A stretch of DNA of 64,000 nucleotides from Epiperipatus broadwayi (GCA_028023455.1 JAQFVV010006274.1:4962001-5026000); one strand, 5' to 3'. Shown: positions 47,281 to 60,714, counted from the stretch's first letter. A program made the numbers and translations. The notes: generated from the letters alone by a model not told the origin.

Positions 47281-48255
47281 TGTTGTTACAAAGAAAAACT
47301 TTGGTTTGTTAAGGAGGTTTATATATATATTGTTGTTGTTTATTTTTCTTTTTGGTATTACATTTGTTTATGATTGTGGAATTTAAAGTGGTAATATATA
47401 TACGTGTATAAAAATTTTATATTGATATTGACATATAAAATTGTTAAATATGTTTAGATTGTGTTTTCATTTTTAGAAATTGTTCGTGATGTAATTATTA
47501 TTATTATTATTATTTTGTTGTTGAAAAACTTATAAAGCTAATTTTTATATATGTAATTTTTATTTTAATATTTAAAAAAATCAACAATTGTTGTTATAAA
47601 AACATTGACCAAACAGCGCTGGAAAGATCGACCTAAACAATAAAAAAATTACTATAGCAACAGGAAAGATAATTGCCATTGAAAAAAAAAAGCAAAATTT
47701 TACCATTGTTTCCTCTATAAATTTTCTTTTGCATAAATACAACATCTATTGGATTTAAGATATAGCATTACAATAGTGGGCTGAAACAAAATTACTATCC
47801 TGGGTTTGAGCCTTCTGCCTACTTTATTTCACAGTTAAGATCTAGTGAAAATACGCAAATTATTGATAAACAAGCATTTGAAGAGAAAATCATCAAAATG
47901 AATAGCAGCCATTCAAATACAATGATCCAAAATAATCATACTTTAAATAATCAAATCAATTTGTCATTTTAAATGATTCCTCATAATTTAACCCGGATAA
48001 TAAAAAGGAAAGCTCATGCATTCGCACATCTGTCATTTTAAACTGTTTTTTCAAGTTAACGTAATCTACACTGGAATGGGCAAGAATGCATTAAATAGTT
48101 ATGAAACTATGAAATGAAGAAAAAATGGAGAAAATTAAATGATAATTAAAGTTGATCATTTTTTTATTTATTTTCTTTTGTAAGATTGATTTTAAAGTAA
48201 TGTATTTATATGTATATAAATTAATTTGAAGTTTCTATTTATTGTAATTCACATG
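47235..48255 (+). mobile_element. LTR of gypsy family A, copy 2 (first part)
   Basis: Colinear with 29989-31075 in the upstream copy, from TGTTGTAAAGGATGG through 'aatttgaagtttctatttat' to 'tgtaattcaca'. It stands right after the gypsy integrase end, as a 3' LTR should. It stops at 48285 where an (AT)n tract and a 4.7-kb insertion begin. The matching sequence resumes at about 52968. Confidence 0.65.
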
Positions 48256-48285
48256 CGATATATATATATATAGATATATATATAT

Positions 48286-51200
48286 TGTAACAAGATGGAG
48301 TGGGTGAGAAGTTGGTGGAAAGTAGAATTGAACTGGGGTGATGGAAAAACATCAGCACTCGCAGTCCATTTAATGAAATACAAATAATTTACATAAGTAT
48401 TTATAAGTAATAAAATATTTAAGGGAGCATGAGATCAAGAGATCTCTTAGAGATCACTGAAAGATCAACCAGCTTACTGAGAAGAGCAACTGAAAGCATA
48501 ATTATCACATATATCAACCAGCATTATCATTAAAAGTAATTATAAGTACAAGTAAATACTTGAGAGAAATAACCATCCATCATCATGAATGATTGAACAA
48601 TAAAATATAATCAAATCTGTGACAATAAACCAGAATATAAATCAACAGTCCATCTTGTGACTGGATTGGAAATGGGTCTTCTGTAGACCAGGCTAACTAT
48701 TGAGCCTTTGCCAGCTTGGGCAATTATTTAAACATAACTTGGATGCACCAACTTAGTGCCCATCCATTAAAATACACAATAATCAGAAATCAAAACAATA
48801 ATGCTGGGACATTTAAAACATGCTGATCATCATCAATGCTCAGGCCACTTAGTATTGTACTGGCCAACTATAAACTTAAATTTTTAACAAGACTGAACTA
48901 AAATAAAAAATATAGTGCATGGGCTTTAAAGAGTATCCTCTTTTGCGCCAACCAGGATGATGATTGATCATCTCTGGATGCCCCAAAGCACTAAGTACAC
49001 ATCCCCATTTATCCGTGTCCGAATCTAGCTCAGAGAACACAAGATCTATTACTGTATGTGACCAAGAGATGATGGAATACAATTTTAACAATTAAATACA
49101 AGTTTATTATTAACAAAAAAATAAAAATAAATGATATTTAAGGTCTTATAGGATAAGGCTCTGATTTTGAAAAGTATACAAAATTATATACACAACTAAA
49201 GTTATTACATGGTTTTACAATATTTCTCAATTAGATTCTATAAACACACACATATATATATATATTCGTACACAGAGGGGCGTTTTATAACATATGAGGA
49301 AGATATTTCAATTAAACAAAATAATTATTACATTTGTAATTTACGTAATTACTATTCAAAATTTAAATTGTTACATTAATTGACAAAAAGTATAATAAAA
49401 TATATTCAAATTATTACTATGGTTTGCATATATATGCGCACAGATGCGCGATTTATAATATATAATGAATATTCAATAAATGAATTGACATTTAATAATA
49501 AAAAAAATTAAAATTTTACTATATGAGTGTGCATGTATATACGCACACTGACTTTTACTTATTTAAACTTGTTACAATAATATATTTTTTTCATAATTCA
49601 TTTGGAAAACACATATACATGTGTATAAACAAAACATAGATACAATTTAGTTTCAGTTTATAAGTTTTTTTTAATTTTTATCAAACTAAATAAAGTCAAC
49701 TTTTGTTTGATAGGTACTTGTTGATTAATTATCAAGGTCTCTAAATATAAAATGTCTCTTTTTTTTTTTCTTAATAAATGAAAAATAAAATCGTTTATAT
49801 ATCTGTCACTTCAGACCAAAGAAATTTTTTAAAATTTCATTATTATATAAAACTGCTGTTAGATTTCAACTCAAGCAAAAGTTATTTGTTTGTATTAACT
49901 TTAAGTTATTAATTTATAATTTTAAATGTCATTTTAAAAAATATTAAAATGTCTTTTATAAGAATATCTAAAAAATACGACTCACTTTCTACACATGCGA
50001 TGTATTTATCTATGGTTTCCTGCTTGCATAGATGAACAGAAGCATAAGTACACCAATTTCTTCAAGCTTTCTCTTAATAAGCTTGGTTTCTAGCCCATCA
50101 GAAAAAATATAATTCCGGGCTTGTTGTCGACATCAGGTAAAAGTATGTAATTCATGTAAAATCTTGGTCTGAAGTTGGTTTCTTTCTGTCTATGATTGTT
50201 CCAGGCAAGCAGCTGTTTTGATTTAATAAATTTTAGACAAGCAACTATCCTCTCTGTTTAAGGCTATGAATTACAGCACAAAGAAGTGGGTCATTTTCTC
50301 CAAGTGAATTCAAACTCCTGAGAAGGAAATATTAGTAGCTTCTAAATCTAATGTCCTGCCTTCAGCTGTATCAATTCATGGTAGCTATTCTGCCAACTCT
50401 CTGCTACAGCCAACAACATACTGCTCTCTTGAAAATCATTATCCAAAACTGACTGATATTTTTTATCAGCTCTTTTTATAAAATCATCTGAGGTGTTATA
50501 ACAACACCTTGATTAAAAACAGAATTTTATTTTTATCTCTCTAATCCCTTGGAATCTATATACATGTATTTAATTAGGGGATTTTTAATAGATAAAAAAT
50601 TTGTTTAATTAATTAAAAAATTCCAAAAATAAGTATGGTGTTTTTACATTTCAAAAAACAGAATAATAATAATATAATATTTATATTTATTCAGACCTTT
50701 TAAACGTTTAATTTATAAAACAATATTTTAAATCAGAGTTATTATTTATTTATTTCTATTTCAGTAAATGTAGAAAATATCTACTATAATTTTTGTCTGT
50801 GTTTATTTCTACTTTTCCTTTATTTTACGTATATATATATATATATGCATATACACTATATTAGTGTATGCTATGTAAGCCAACTGGTTACAATATATAT
50901 ATATATGTATTATAACGATCCAAATGAAAGTGAAGATTGCATCTTATCATAACCAGCACTACAAGCACCATCTAGGCATTTGAACCTAGAAAAATTTGTA
51001 AAGTAGGCAGATAGGCAAGTTAAGATTCCACTTTATTTAAATATTTAGACCATTAGCCCATTGTCACTAGCTCATGGAGACGCAGAGATAATAAATATAT
51101 CTTTAATTTATATCTTAAATATAAAAAATAAAAGCCACTGCCAGAAATTAACACATAAAAATATTTATTTACGCACATATATAATCATTTTAAATTTGAG

Positions 51201-52954
51201 GAATAAATTTATTGTTTTAGATTTTAATATTCATTTTTAATTTAAATTATTATTTTAAGGTTGTTGAGTATGAATGAATTTAATATTTTTATTAAGATCG
51301 TTGAGTATGAATAGACTACATAGATTTGCATTTGAAAAGAAAATATTCTATCCCTTATTTAACCTTAGGCCAAAAGTTCGCAGCCAAACCGGTGTCAATC
51401 CATCTGATACATTTATGTATTCAATGTAGCATGAAAATACGACAGCACTATATACTATACTGTCAGGAATGGACATCTGAACAGTATAGTTAGAGAAGAC
51501 ATTGACTCTTGTCCAATACAGGAATGTTACATCTGTATGGCAAGAAAAACAATAAAATAAAAACTCCATAGGAAGGGACCATGGTCCTTTTTGCCAACTT
51601 ACAATCCCATCCATAGGCAAAAGGGTTTGTGCGGCGTATACAGCGATTCTGCACATAGCAAAACTCATACTACATCTACTAATTACACAAATATATCCAA
51701 TCCATTGACCTAATTCAACTACGAAATGAATAACCTAAGATTACCCTCCCTTAATATAACTTTACAAAACTATATAGCCATTCACGCCCGACTTAAATTT
51801 AACATTTAGATACATTCGCACAGATGAATTTTATAAAATTTGTTTTATAATGTTGAGTATAGATCGGCTGCATAGATTCCACGGTCAAAAACATTTCAAA
51901 ATAAACATAACTGATCAAAATACAAAGTCATCGATAAAAAACGTCAATTGCAGAGGGAATACAAGAAACCCAATGGCATTCATCATAAGATGCTGCATTG
52001 ACATCGACGACTTATATATTCTAATCAAATATGAAAACCACAACATAATTAACCGCTAACGACTCCATGCAATGTCCATACTCAACTTAAATTTCATGCA
52101 TTTAATAATTTCTACAATAAATATTAATAAGAAATGAAAATGGAAATGATTTTAGCAAACTTAACTATGTAAAATTTAAACATCAATTATCAATTTGAGA
52201 ATGAAACAAGTTCATTTTAAAATTTAGATTAGCTGAATCTTTAAAAAAAAAAAAATTGATGAAAGTTCTTAATTACTTTTTTTTTTGTTAATTTGTAAAG
52301 TTCATAGCTCACGGTAGAAGAGTCCAGGTTCCTATTTTTAATTCCCATGGCGTCTCCATTGGAAGACCGATCTGATGTTCTGGAGGTGACCTTAGCTGGT
52401 TTCATTTCGGAATTACTGTCATTTTATTTTTTTTTTAAAAAAAAAGAGTGTGATATGTGCATCCTATCACACGTCTCAAACACAAAAAAGCTGGCAACTG
52501 ACTGGAACTCAATATTTTTCTTTTTATAGTAAATCTCCAGATTGAACGAACAAAGATGTCACTAATCCATATTTTCGTTAAGGTCCGAGAGGCTTGGTGC
52601 TTCCATTAGTCAAGCAAAATTCTCTTTATTCTCTTATCCATTTTTCATCAGATTTTTTTAATTATACAATAGGCCCAAGGGCTAGCTTGCTTTTCAATTA
52701 ATTTATAAAACAATCATTTCCATTTACAAAAATATTTTATCTTTAAATCTTGTACTTTTTTATAACAAAGTACGTTCAAATACTTTTATTTATTAAAAAA
52801 AAATATTTTTAAAGTTTTGCATCTGTGCGAATATATATACGTTTACAACTCTTTAATTTTTTTTTAGCTTTTAGATTTTTAATAAATTTATTTTTATTTG
52901 CGAACTTAGTTTTTATTTTAAATTAATGTAACGGCATATTTATATATCGTTACA
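48286..52954. mobile_element. Insertion of about 4.67 kb inside the family A LTR (element C)
   Basis: Compared with the uninterrupted copy at 31060-31100 ('gtaattcacaacgatatatcatataagtaaattgctctt'-like order), extra DNA lies between 'gtaattcaca...atatat' and 'catcatataattgctctt'. The extra DNA starts TGTAAC (48286-48291) and ends GTTACA (52949-52954), a short inverted end typical of LTR or transposon termini. The right end is itself a perfect 7-bp hairpin (TGTAACG...CGTTACA, 52927-52954). No long terminal repeat and no recognisable transposase or pol was found inside, so the class is unknown and it may be composite. Confidence 0.5.
51348..51668 (-). other. Unrecognised 106-codon ORF inside element C
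   Basis: This is the longest open frame of element C, in a stretch clearly less AT-rich than its surroundings. The peptide is rich in aromatic and Cys residues ('FLFYCFSCHTDVTFLYW') with one hydrophobic segment near residues 35-55. It matches no family I know. A short repeat ('gttgagtat(g/a)', then 'ctacatagatt' / 'ctgcatagatt') brackets the region at 51300 and 51852. A second frame of 71 codons (48876-49091, minus) is similarly unassigned. Either could be chance. Confidence 0.2.
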
Positions 52955-52967
52955 GTATATATATTCA

Positions 52968-53047
52968 TACATCATATAATTGCTCTTCAATTTTGAATTT
53001 AATGATATTAAAAGTAAAGACACCAAAAATCATTTATTAATATATAT
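52968..53047 (+). mobile_element. LTR of gypsy family A, copy 2 (resumed part)
   Basis: 'attgctcttcaattttgaat' and about 60 following bases match 31091-31160, where copy 1 continues without interruption. This short piece lies between the end of element C and the start of element B, showing that both inserted into the same LTR. Confidence 0.75.
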
Positions 53048-55163
53048 TGAGAAGGTAGCTAAAAATCGCTACCCCAACAACATACCTAAGCCATCTGAAA
53101 TAATGGAACTTTTTTTTTTTTTTTAATTAGCATGAAAAAAGATAAATAATAAGTTTTTGCTAAGAACACTTCTGGAAAAAAATTAATGTTTTTAATATTT
53201 TTTTCTAAACAGTGTAATAATTGCCTATTAAGTACTTAAGAATGATGGGTAATTGACCATAAAAAAAACACATATATATATTAGTAATAAAATTTTATTA
53301 CTAAGAAAATGTCAATCTTGATAAAAAAAAATTGTACATAGTTATATATATATATGTTGATCGTTGTATTTGTGTTAGTTAAATTAACAATGACTTAAAT
53401 AAAAACAATAATTATAACAATAAAAAATAAATCAATATCTGAATATATGGGAGATAATAATAATATATTATAAATTTATTTTATAAGTTTTTTTTTGAAT
53501 TGATATAAAAAAATATTTTAAAAGATGAAATGCTCATTTTTAATAATAGGAATAGCGCCAAGATAAAAAGGAAACAATTAAAAATCATTTGGTTATTCTT
53601 GCTCTGCGTTAAATCTGACAAGTTTAATTTTATCAGAATTATTATTTTTGAATATTTTTCTGCAAAATAGATTTTTTTTTTAAGTCGTCACAACAAATAT
53701 GATGTTTTCTTAATTAATTCAACATTTGGATAAAAAGTAAAAGAAATGAATGGAACATTATTCTAATTTATTATGCAGATAAGTGAAAATAAGTCATCAA
53801 TTTAAATTTAAAAAAAAGAAAAGTAATATGATTTAAGTAACTGAAAAAAGAAATCAGAACAGTTGATTTAATTTAATGTTTATATATAGCCAAAATTATA
53901 AATAGTAAAGAACTTTATTCTGTCTATAAATATATTTTATTAGATACAAACTGCATATAAAGTTATATATATATATAGTTAAAGTATGAAATACATTGGC
54001 TAAAGGCTTAATTGTCGTTGAGGTGAAGCATTTTTCTTATCCACTATGGCCATATGAGTATAAATATTTAACTGTCTACAATTTAATTGCCTGAGAAGTT
54101 GGGATCTACACAAAATGAAAATCTATGGGAATAGTAACACCAAACTACCTACTGCCAACTTAAATAAATTTAGGGTATGCTGTTTAAAATTAATCAGTTC
54201 TTCAACATGGATAATAAAAAAAAATGTATAAACCATAAGAACTTTGAGTAAAGAGGACTCTAAAAAAATAATATGCTTTAACATATCGGTTCATAAAAGA
54301 TTGTAAATTGTTTTATTTTCTGTTGTATCAATCTGTATTTTTATTTATTATCTCATCTTATATTTAGAAAATGCTATTTCTAATTCTACAAGCAACAGCC
54401 CAATATATGAAAATATCGAGAGAATAGGGGAGGGAGAAGATTGAAAAGTCTATTTGTTTTTTTTTTTTTTGGTTCTTTAATAAAATTTAGGTGATTATTT
54501 TCTACCAAAAGATTTGGGACTGAAATATGCACAAAAAAATTAAGTGCTCCACTAGAATATTTAACGGTAAGAGTTTTTTTTTTTTTAAGCCACTGATATA
54601 AACTATGCTGCCACATGACATGACTATATATTATATATATGTTACTAATATTTCATAAGATATAATGAGTAAATGATTAACACTTTTAAAATAGTATTCT
54701 TTATTATTTTCTATCATATTTTGTGTTGTATTATTATACTTCTCCACAATTAAAATTGCATACCAATATCTGAGGCAACGGCTTTGGAAAAGAGTGGTGA
54801 GATGAACTGATTTGAATTACATGTAGATTTGATGGATAATGCTTAGGCTAGTCTATTAAAGATAGATGTAATCATGATTCAGGTATTTCATCGTGTTATC
54901 TCTAGCATGCTACATGAAGACCCTAAGTCTGACAGTAGATGGATGCGAGCTTGCTCTCTTTCTCTTATATACGTGGATGGACCGGACTGTTGCATTTTGC
55001 ACTATCAACTTTAGGATATGGCAGATAGGTAGACCAGCACTTTTAGATTTGATGTAAGTTGATTATATGTTATGGATGAACCAGCTGATTGTTAAAGTTG
55101 ATCTATGTGTTCAAATGTATTTGCAGACCGGAACATCCAGGTATATCCTACCATACCATTACA
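53048..55163 (+). mobile_element. 5' LTR of element B
   Basis: 53048-54843 is a direct repeat of 62214-64000 at high identity, starting TGAGAAGGTAGC here and TGTGAAGGTAGC there. The proposed 3' end is ...CCATTACA at 55163, because TCTGGTGTCCAAAACG follows, which looks like a primer-binding site beginning with TGG. TG...CA ends fit an LTR. The length would be about 2.1 kb, long but within the known range. The second copy is cut by the window edge, so the last 320 bp are not confirmed by comparison. Confidence 0.65.
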
Positions 55164-55165
55164 TC

Positions 55166-55180
55166 TGGTGTCCAAAACGT
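55166..55180 (+). promoter_or_regulatory. Putative primer-binding site of element B
   Basis: TGGTGTCCAAAACG directly after TTACA-TC. A PBS starts with TGG because it pairs with the CCA end of a tRNA. Which tRNA cannot be decided from this window. Related motifs with TGGCG occur at 60.9-61.2 kb. Confidence 0.45.
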
Positions 55181-55650
55181 GTTAGGCATGAAGATATTAT
55201 AGTTGCAAGGGAGGTTTAGCCATTTGACAGAAATTTTCAAAAAAAAAAAAATTTTTTTTTTGTTGAATAATTTTAACCTTGCCACTTGTATAACAAGTTC
55301 AATCAATACAAAACCACTATTGTATATATGCCTACAACAAATAGTATACCTAAATATTAAATAAAAACATAAAACACCTACAATTAAAAATTAGTAAAAA
55401 AAAATGCATATAAAGAATGGATGCGGGATGAATAAACAGAGACTTGTAAAACAATTAAATCAAGAGTAAATTGGCATTCAAGTAGAGGAGTCAGGCAAGA
55501 AAACACCTAATTTAAGTGTAGACAGTCAAAATCAAGTAAAAATTTTATATAGAAGTTAAAGTTACATATGGTATAGTTGGGGAAAATGTAAAACCCTGAG
55601 ACAATTATCTATTATAATATTGTTATAAGTAAAAGTTGTTAAAATAATTA

Positions 55651-56079
55651 ATGCTATTAAGAAATAGAAAAAAGTTATTGAGTATGGAGACAGACGTTTG
55701 TCAAGGAGAAATAAGTGATATTGAAGTAGAGAAGAGTGAAGTTCATGACGTTGTGATAAGTGAAGATGAGATTAGCCATGAGGGAGGGTCTTTGCCTAGT
55801 CAAACATCTGGGGGATCTGTAACTGAAGGCAACCACTTCCCACAAACATATCAAGATGATGAAATGACCATTGAGGCCCAAGAAACTATTGTTGAAATAG
55901 TTCAGTCAGCTCAAATTGAAGTTGTTCAGCCTATGGAAGGTGGGATGTCCATGACAAAAATGTTACAAGTGATTATGGATAAGATGAGTAATATGGACAC
56001 AAATATGAAGAGTATGAAGTCTGAAATGAAAAATATAAAGTTTGATATGAAGGCTGACAGTGATGATACTGAAGGCTAA
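55651..56079 (+). pseudogene. Gag-like coiled-coil protein of element B, N-terminal part
   Basis: A frame of 142 codons in an otherwise AT-rich area. Residues 10-100 are acidic and Glu/Ser rich. From about 104 onward the sequence is a Met/Lys/Glu heptad-like coiled coil ('MSNMDTNMKSMKSEMKNIKF'). N-terminal coiled coils of this kind are common in Gag proteins of some invertebrate gypsy elements. The frame is broken by a shift between 56060 and 56079, and the coiled coil continues in the next frame. Its place just after the LTR and PBS-like site supports a Gag role, which remains an inference. Confidence 0.55.
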
Positions 56080-56704
56080 AATGGAAAATATGAGACTTGA
56101 TATAGAGAGTAGTATGAAATCTGAAATGAGTAATATAAAACTTGATATAAAGGGTATGAATGAAAGTAAGAACCAATTGAAGGCTAATATGGTTACTAAA
56201 GATGAAGTAGAAAAATTAAAAGCTAATACAGATAGCATAGAAGTTAGGATGGGAGATATGGCAACCAAAACTGATGTCGCTAATATGGAATTAAAGATGG
56301 ACATAAGGATGAAGGAGAGTGTGAATGTTATGAAGACAGTCTTAAGTGAAGAAATTAAAGATGAAAAAATAAAATTATCACAAGAAATGAAACAACTGTC
56401 TATAAGTCAGACAAATGTTCAAAAGAGTAATGTGGAGTTGAAACAAGAAATAGGGAAAATGAGGAAAGAAGTGGAGGAGAAAGATACGCAATGTAGACAA
56501 TGTTTGGAAGAATTTAAACATTGTGTCACCAGTCAACTAACTGTTAAATACCAAGAGGTGTGTCAAAGTCAAGAGTCCTTCAAGAAAGAGATCCGTGAGA
56601 ATCACAGGAAGCACGCATATGAAATGCATGAAGAAATGGTTACCCATGAAATTTTAGACCAGTTTCACCACCAAGAAAAATACAGAAATGGAAGCATGTC
56701 GTAA
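56060..56704 (+). pseudogene. Gag-like coiled-coil protein of element B, middle part
   Basis: 214 codons, almost wholly predicted coiled coil: 'MKSEMSNIKLDIKGMNESKN', 'VTKDEVEKLKANTDSIEVRM', 'MKQLSISQTNVQKSNVELKQ'. The DNA of 56109-56152 repeats that of 56004-56052, so the coiled coil grew by internal duplication of a block of about 105 bp. The C-terminal part is Cys/His containing ('CRQCLEEFKHC'). The frame ends at TAA 56702-56704, and the sequence continues in another frame. Minus-strand frames here are antisense shadows. Confidence 0.6.
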
Positions 56705-56710
56705 AAATAT

Positions 56711-57257
56711 AGAAACACATGGTGAAACTATAGAGCCATATAGGAAAACTACAGAAACTTTAAGTTGTGACCTAAAACATTTAGATGAGGCCCTTAGCTG
56801 AAAACTACAAGGAATTGAATTACAAGTGTCACAAAATACTCAGATTATAAAGACACAAGTTATGGAGATGCAACAGGTTATGACTAGTCCAAATAATTGG
56901 AAAAACATAGGAAAAGCTTCTGTAGTAAATGCCCAATTAATAACATCAACAAACTCCATGGAAATGGAACACATAGGGGACAACACTGAAATAATCACCA
57001 CAGTATTTGATAATGAGAAAGGTAGAGTAAGTACACCGGTAGATGGAAAGAAAATCATACCTAGTATACATTATCATTGGCATGATTTGTAAGCTACTCA
57101 TGATCAATATTATTTAAATAGTTGGACTAGAGCTACAATCTTAGAGTTATCCAACAGGAGTATTGAATGTTTTCAATTTGTTATGAATAGAAGGTTTATT
57201 ATGATGTATTCTAGTAGTAGCCCGAAGAATGCTTCAAAAGATTTAGAATATTATTAG
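56711..57257 (+). pseudogene. Gag-like protein of element B, C-terminal part
   Basis: A frame with internal stops (one near 56800, one at 57090-57092) reads through the end of the coiled coil ('VSQNTQIIKTQVMEMQQVM'), a linker ('VSTPVDGKKIIPSIHYHW') and 'YYLNSWTRATILELSNRSIE', ending near 57257. The W-T-R-A-x-x-L-x-L-S segment is reminiscent of the helical capsid region of gypsy Gag, but the match is loose. No CCHC zinc knuckle was found downstream. Confidence 0.4.
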
Positions 57258-57430
57258 CAGTTCTTAAAAAAAATTACTGAATGCACATAACAAGTTAAAC
57301 TTTATACTTTAGTCAATCTATTCTATCTTTACCCAGTTTAACACCTTCAGATATTGGATATTGGATTTTTATCTGGGAAGAGGATGAGATTGTCATTCAT
57401 ATTTCAAATAAGCAGCAACAAGCTATTATT

Positions 57431-58158
57431 TTGCAAAAGAGCTTAATTGTTTTCATTTTTGAATCCAATCGAAGTACTAAACAGTCTTTTATTGATGAAA
57501 CTTCACTTGACCATGAATTTCCTATTAGTTGTACTCTTCAAGTTTCCAAAGATGAGATAGAAAACCATTCTATTCATTTTAATTTGGGAGAAGTGATCCT
57601 AAAAACATGTCAGAGTGACATTGATTTATATTTATTAAATTTGTCCATGAATAATGTAGATGCAGAAATGTTATGTAACCATGAGATGCAAGTTAATGTG
57701 AGCATCCAATGTTCAGAACTTAAAGTTTGTTCTAAAAATAAAGTTCATGAATATAGTAGTAGAATTCAAAGGGAATTACTATATGTTCAAAGGCTTACCA
57801 TAGAAGGTTGTCACAATAGGCAATCAAGATTTAAACATAACATTTATAATTATAATAATCACATCCAGAGTAAGTTTTAACTATTAAAAGGATAGTTAGT
57901 GAAAAAAACTGTCTCTTTATGAAAGATGATTGCATTAAAGCAAGTGAAATTTATAAATTTGATCATCTTGAAAATATGTTATGGGACATAATATGTTTCC
58001 ATAATCAAAAAGATGTCCAAATCATAGAGAATTATCAAGTGATATCGGGAACAGCCACATTAGACAGCAATAGCCAAAAAAGTTCACATTACCATAAGTT
58101 ATGCAATACGTACGAAGGTTCGTTTACATTTATTAGGCAAATGGATGAGGATGCGTAG
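57431..58158 (+). pseudogene. Unassigned coding-like frames downstream of the gag-like region
   Basis: Two frames (57431-57880, 149 codons, and 57919-58158, 79 codons) follow in the same orientation and are separated by a stop and a frame change. The composition is protein-like, with motifs such as 'LDHEFPISCTLQVSKDEIEN', 'VHEYSSRIQRELLYVQRL' and 'YKFDHLENMLWDIICFH'. I recognise no protease, RT or integrase signature. They may be a decayed extra ORF of element B or captured host sequence. Confidence 0.35.
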
Positions 58159-60700
58159 AATATAAAAAAAAAGATAGCATATAATAAGGACAGACTTCGA
58201 AAATTGCAGACTTGAAATATGAAAATGGTTTTTTTTTGCAAATGGTTGAATCCTAATATGGTTTTCCAAAAAGGGAAAATTAAATTATTGTATATATGTA
58301 AAATTATTAATAGTGATGTGAATGTTCAAAACAATGTTAAAAGTCTGTTGGGGCAAAGATTTCATACACACGTGTACTAAGTCATAAAAGTTATGTCATT
58401 TCAACACAATAAAAATATGAATCAACAATACCATTCGTATGGATATATATATATATATATATGTTGTAAAGGGTAGCTTACAATGCACACATTCCTAAAA
58501 AGATCAAGGGTGGCTTACAATGCACACATTCCTAAAAAGATCAAGCATATTTAATGAACCCAATCCATTTGGAATTTATATTAATAATGGTAAAGATTAT
58601 TTGTTTGTTATTATTATTACATATATACATATAATGCACAATAGATTATTTTATTATAAAATAAAATACGATCAGTATTTTACAAAGTAATATTGTATAT
58701 ATATATATATAAATTATTTGATTAAAAAAACTGTAATGTATATATATATTTTTTAAATTTAAAATTGAATATTAATTTATAGTTAAATGAATTTGGGATG
58801 GCCTGAAGTTAATTGGGTGGACACACATGTGTGAAAATAAAACTGATTTTATTATTATTTTTTTATTTGTAACAAATGAAATGTATTTAAACAATACATA
58901 TAAAAATCTAGATGAATTTAAACAATAGGCAGTTTAAAATATCAGCGTTTTATATAAAAATAGAAAGTTTTACAAATCGTTCTTTTTATCAAGAGAGATA
59001 GCAGTTACAACAATAGACAGTCGTTTAAAGTAAAATTTAGAACGCTAAAATGGAGTTTTACTTTTTCTTTTAGTTAAATTATAAACATTTTAAAAGTCAA
59101 ATGCTGTAACTAAAAGTTTATCAAATTCAAAGGAAAGAAAGTGAAATAAGAAGTAAGAATAACTGATAAATTCTTAAATAATTAAATCGTGTTTTAAAAG
59201 TTGTTGGAGTAAATTTGAATATTTTAAATCTTTTCAAAAAGAATAACGAGAATTAAGTCTGCTGAAATTGGAAAAGAAAAAAAAATGAAATAATTTTCTT
59301 TATATATATTTGAGCGCTTCAATACAATTCAATACTAATATATGATTGTAAATAATTATTAAATTGTACTTTAATATGAAAATGGGCTAGAGCAAAACAT
59401 GCTATTGTGTGTCATGGTATTTCCTGCCAGCTGCATTATGTTTATATATATACATATATATATCTACTTTATTGTAAACACACAAGAAGATGCCTGCAAT
59501 CCAAAGTAAACAAGGATTGGAATACTTTATGGTGAATCAAATGAGGATCAAGATGTTTACCATTAAACACAACTATAGGAGACACCATTGTATCTATCTA
59601 TCATTCCTAAGGAAAATGATTTACTAAGTGAAACTGCTTTGAAGAATAACTTGCCTAACTATCAACTACTACTACTTTTATTAGGATGATTTTTATGAAC
59701 TTTGTTCCAATTACAATTTTTAATCAAAGAATCAATATTGTAAATTTTTGTTTATTTATTATTTATTTATATTATCTGTTGCATTTTCACACTCTGATGC
59801 TGAAGCCTCATTTTCAGAATTAGCAAAGAAGAAAAGGGGGGATTATTCATTTTGATATTTTTTATATTTTCATTGTAAATAAAATTTAGGTTCACCCATC
59901 TTCACATCAGGCTATCCTCATAAATATTGAGGTAAGATTATCTAAATTTATTTTCATAGGTTAAATTACAACACTATATAGAATACATATTATATGTTTT
60001 ATTTTGTGATTAACCTTGTGCATATATTTTCCAGTATGTTTGACTAATCAACTAGTATCTATCTATCTATCCATCATATATATAAATTGGGGAAACTTGT
60101 TAAATAGGTTAACATCTGCGAATATATATAATTTAGCTAGCCAGCATCTCAATGATATTAAATAACTAAAGTTTATTTTTCTATATAATTATGACTTGTA
60201 GAGAATGAGTGACATAGGTGGATTTCTACCATGGGAATAAGGGTTGGATTATAATAATCATTAATTAGTAAAATGGTAGAGGTTCACATGTGACACATGT
60301 ACATATGATTATTATTATTTTTTTATATTTTTTTATCATTACTATTGTTGTTATATTTGATATTTATTTTTGTTAATAAATGTTTGAGAGTTTGTATTAT
60401 TCCGGTCTCTGGTTTATTGAGTTGTCCTGACATTCTACAGTCTAAAGACAATTAGGCATGCATACACATCTATTTTTCTTATTATATAAAATCTTGAAAA
60501 TAAAACAAATATAATAAATGCTAGTTGTAACCTATATATAGGTGCAGGTATTGCTGTGTATATCTGTTCATAGCTGTTAAAGGAGTCAAAAGCAATATTC
60601 TCTCTGGGTTTGAATATTAGGGCATAATGGAATTAAAAAGGGGGAAAGTGGATGAACTAACCTAAATCGCATTTAATATTATTAAATAGGGATATAGTTA
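58159..60700. other. Element B interior without pol: AT-rich DNA and microsatellites
   Basis: No pol motifs are readable where they would be expected after gag. (AT)n tracts occur at 58444-58462, 58696-58710 and 59447-59462, and a 37-bp tandem pair at 58471-58544. A less AT-rich patch at 59400-59700 has no recognised content. Confidence 0.45.
58471..58544. repeat. Two-copy tandem repeat, 37 bp unit
   Basis: 'gggtagcttacaatgcacac' at 58471 and 'gggtggcttacaatgcacac' at 58508; the copies differ at a single base. Confidence 0.95.
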
Positions 60701-60714
60701 GTCAATTAAACGGT

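Noticed and set aside
55963-56304. 113-codon and 67-codon minus-strand ORFs
   Set aside because: Antisense shadows of the repetitive coiled-coil frame on the plus strand; their repeats mirror the heptads.
58444-58462. (AT)n tracts, here and at many other places
   Set aside because: Ordinary microsatellites in AT-rich DNA. Used only as landmarks.
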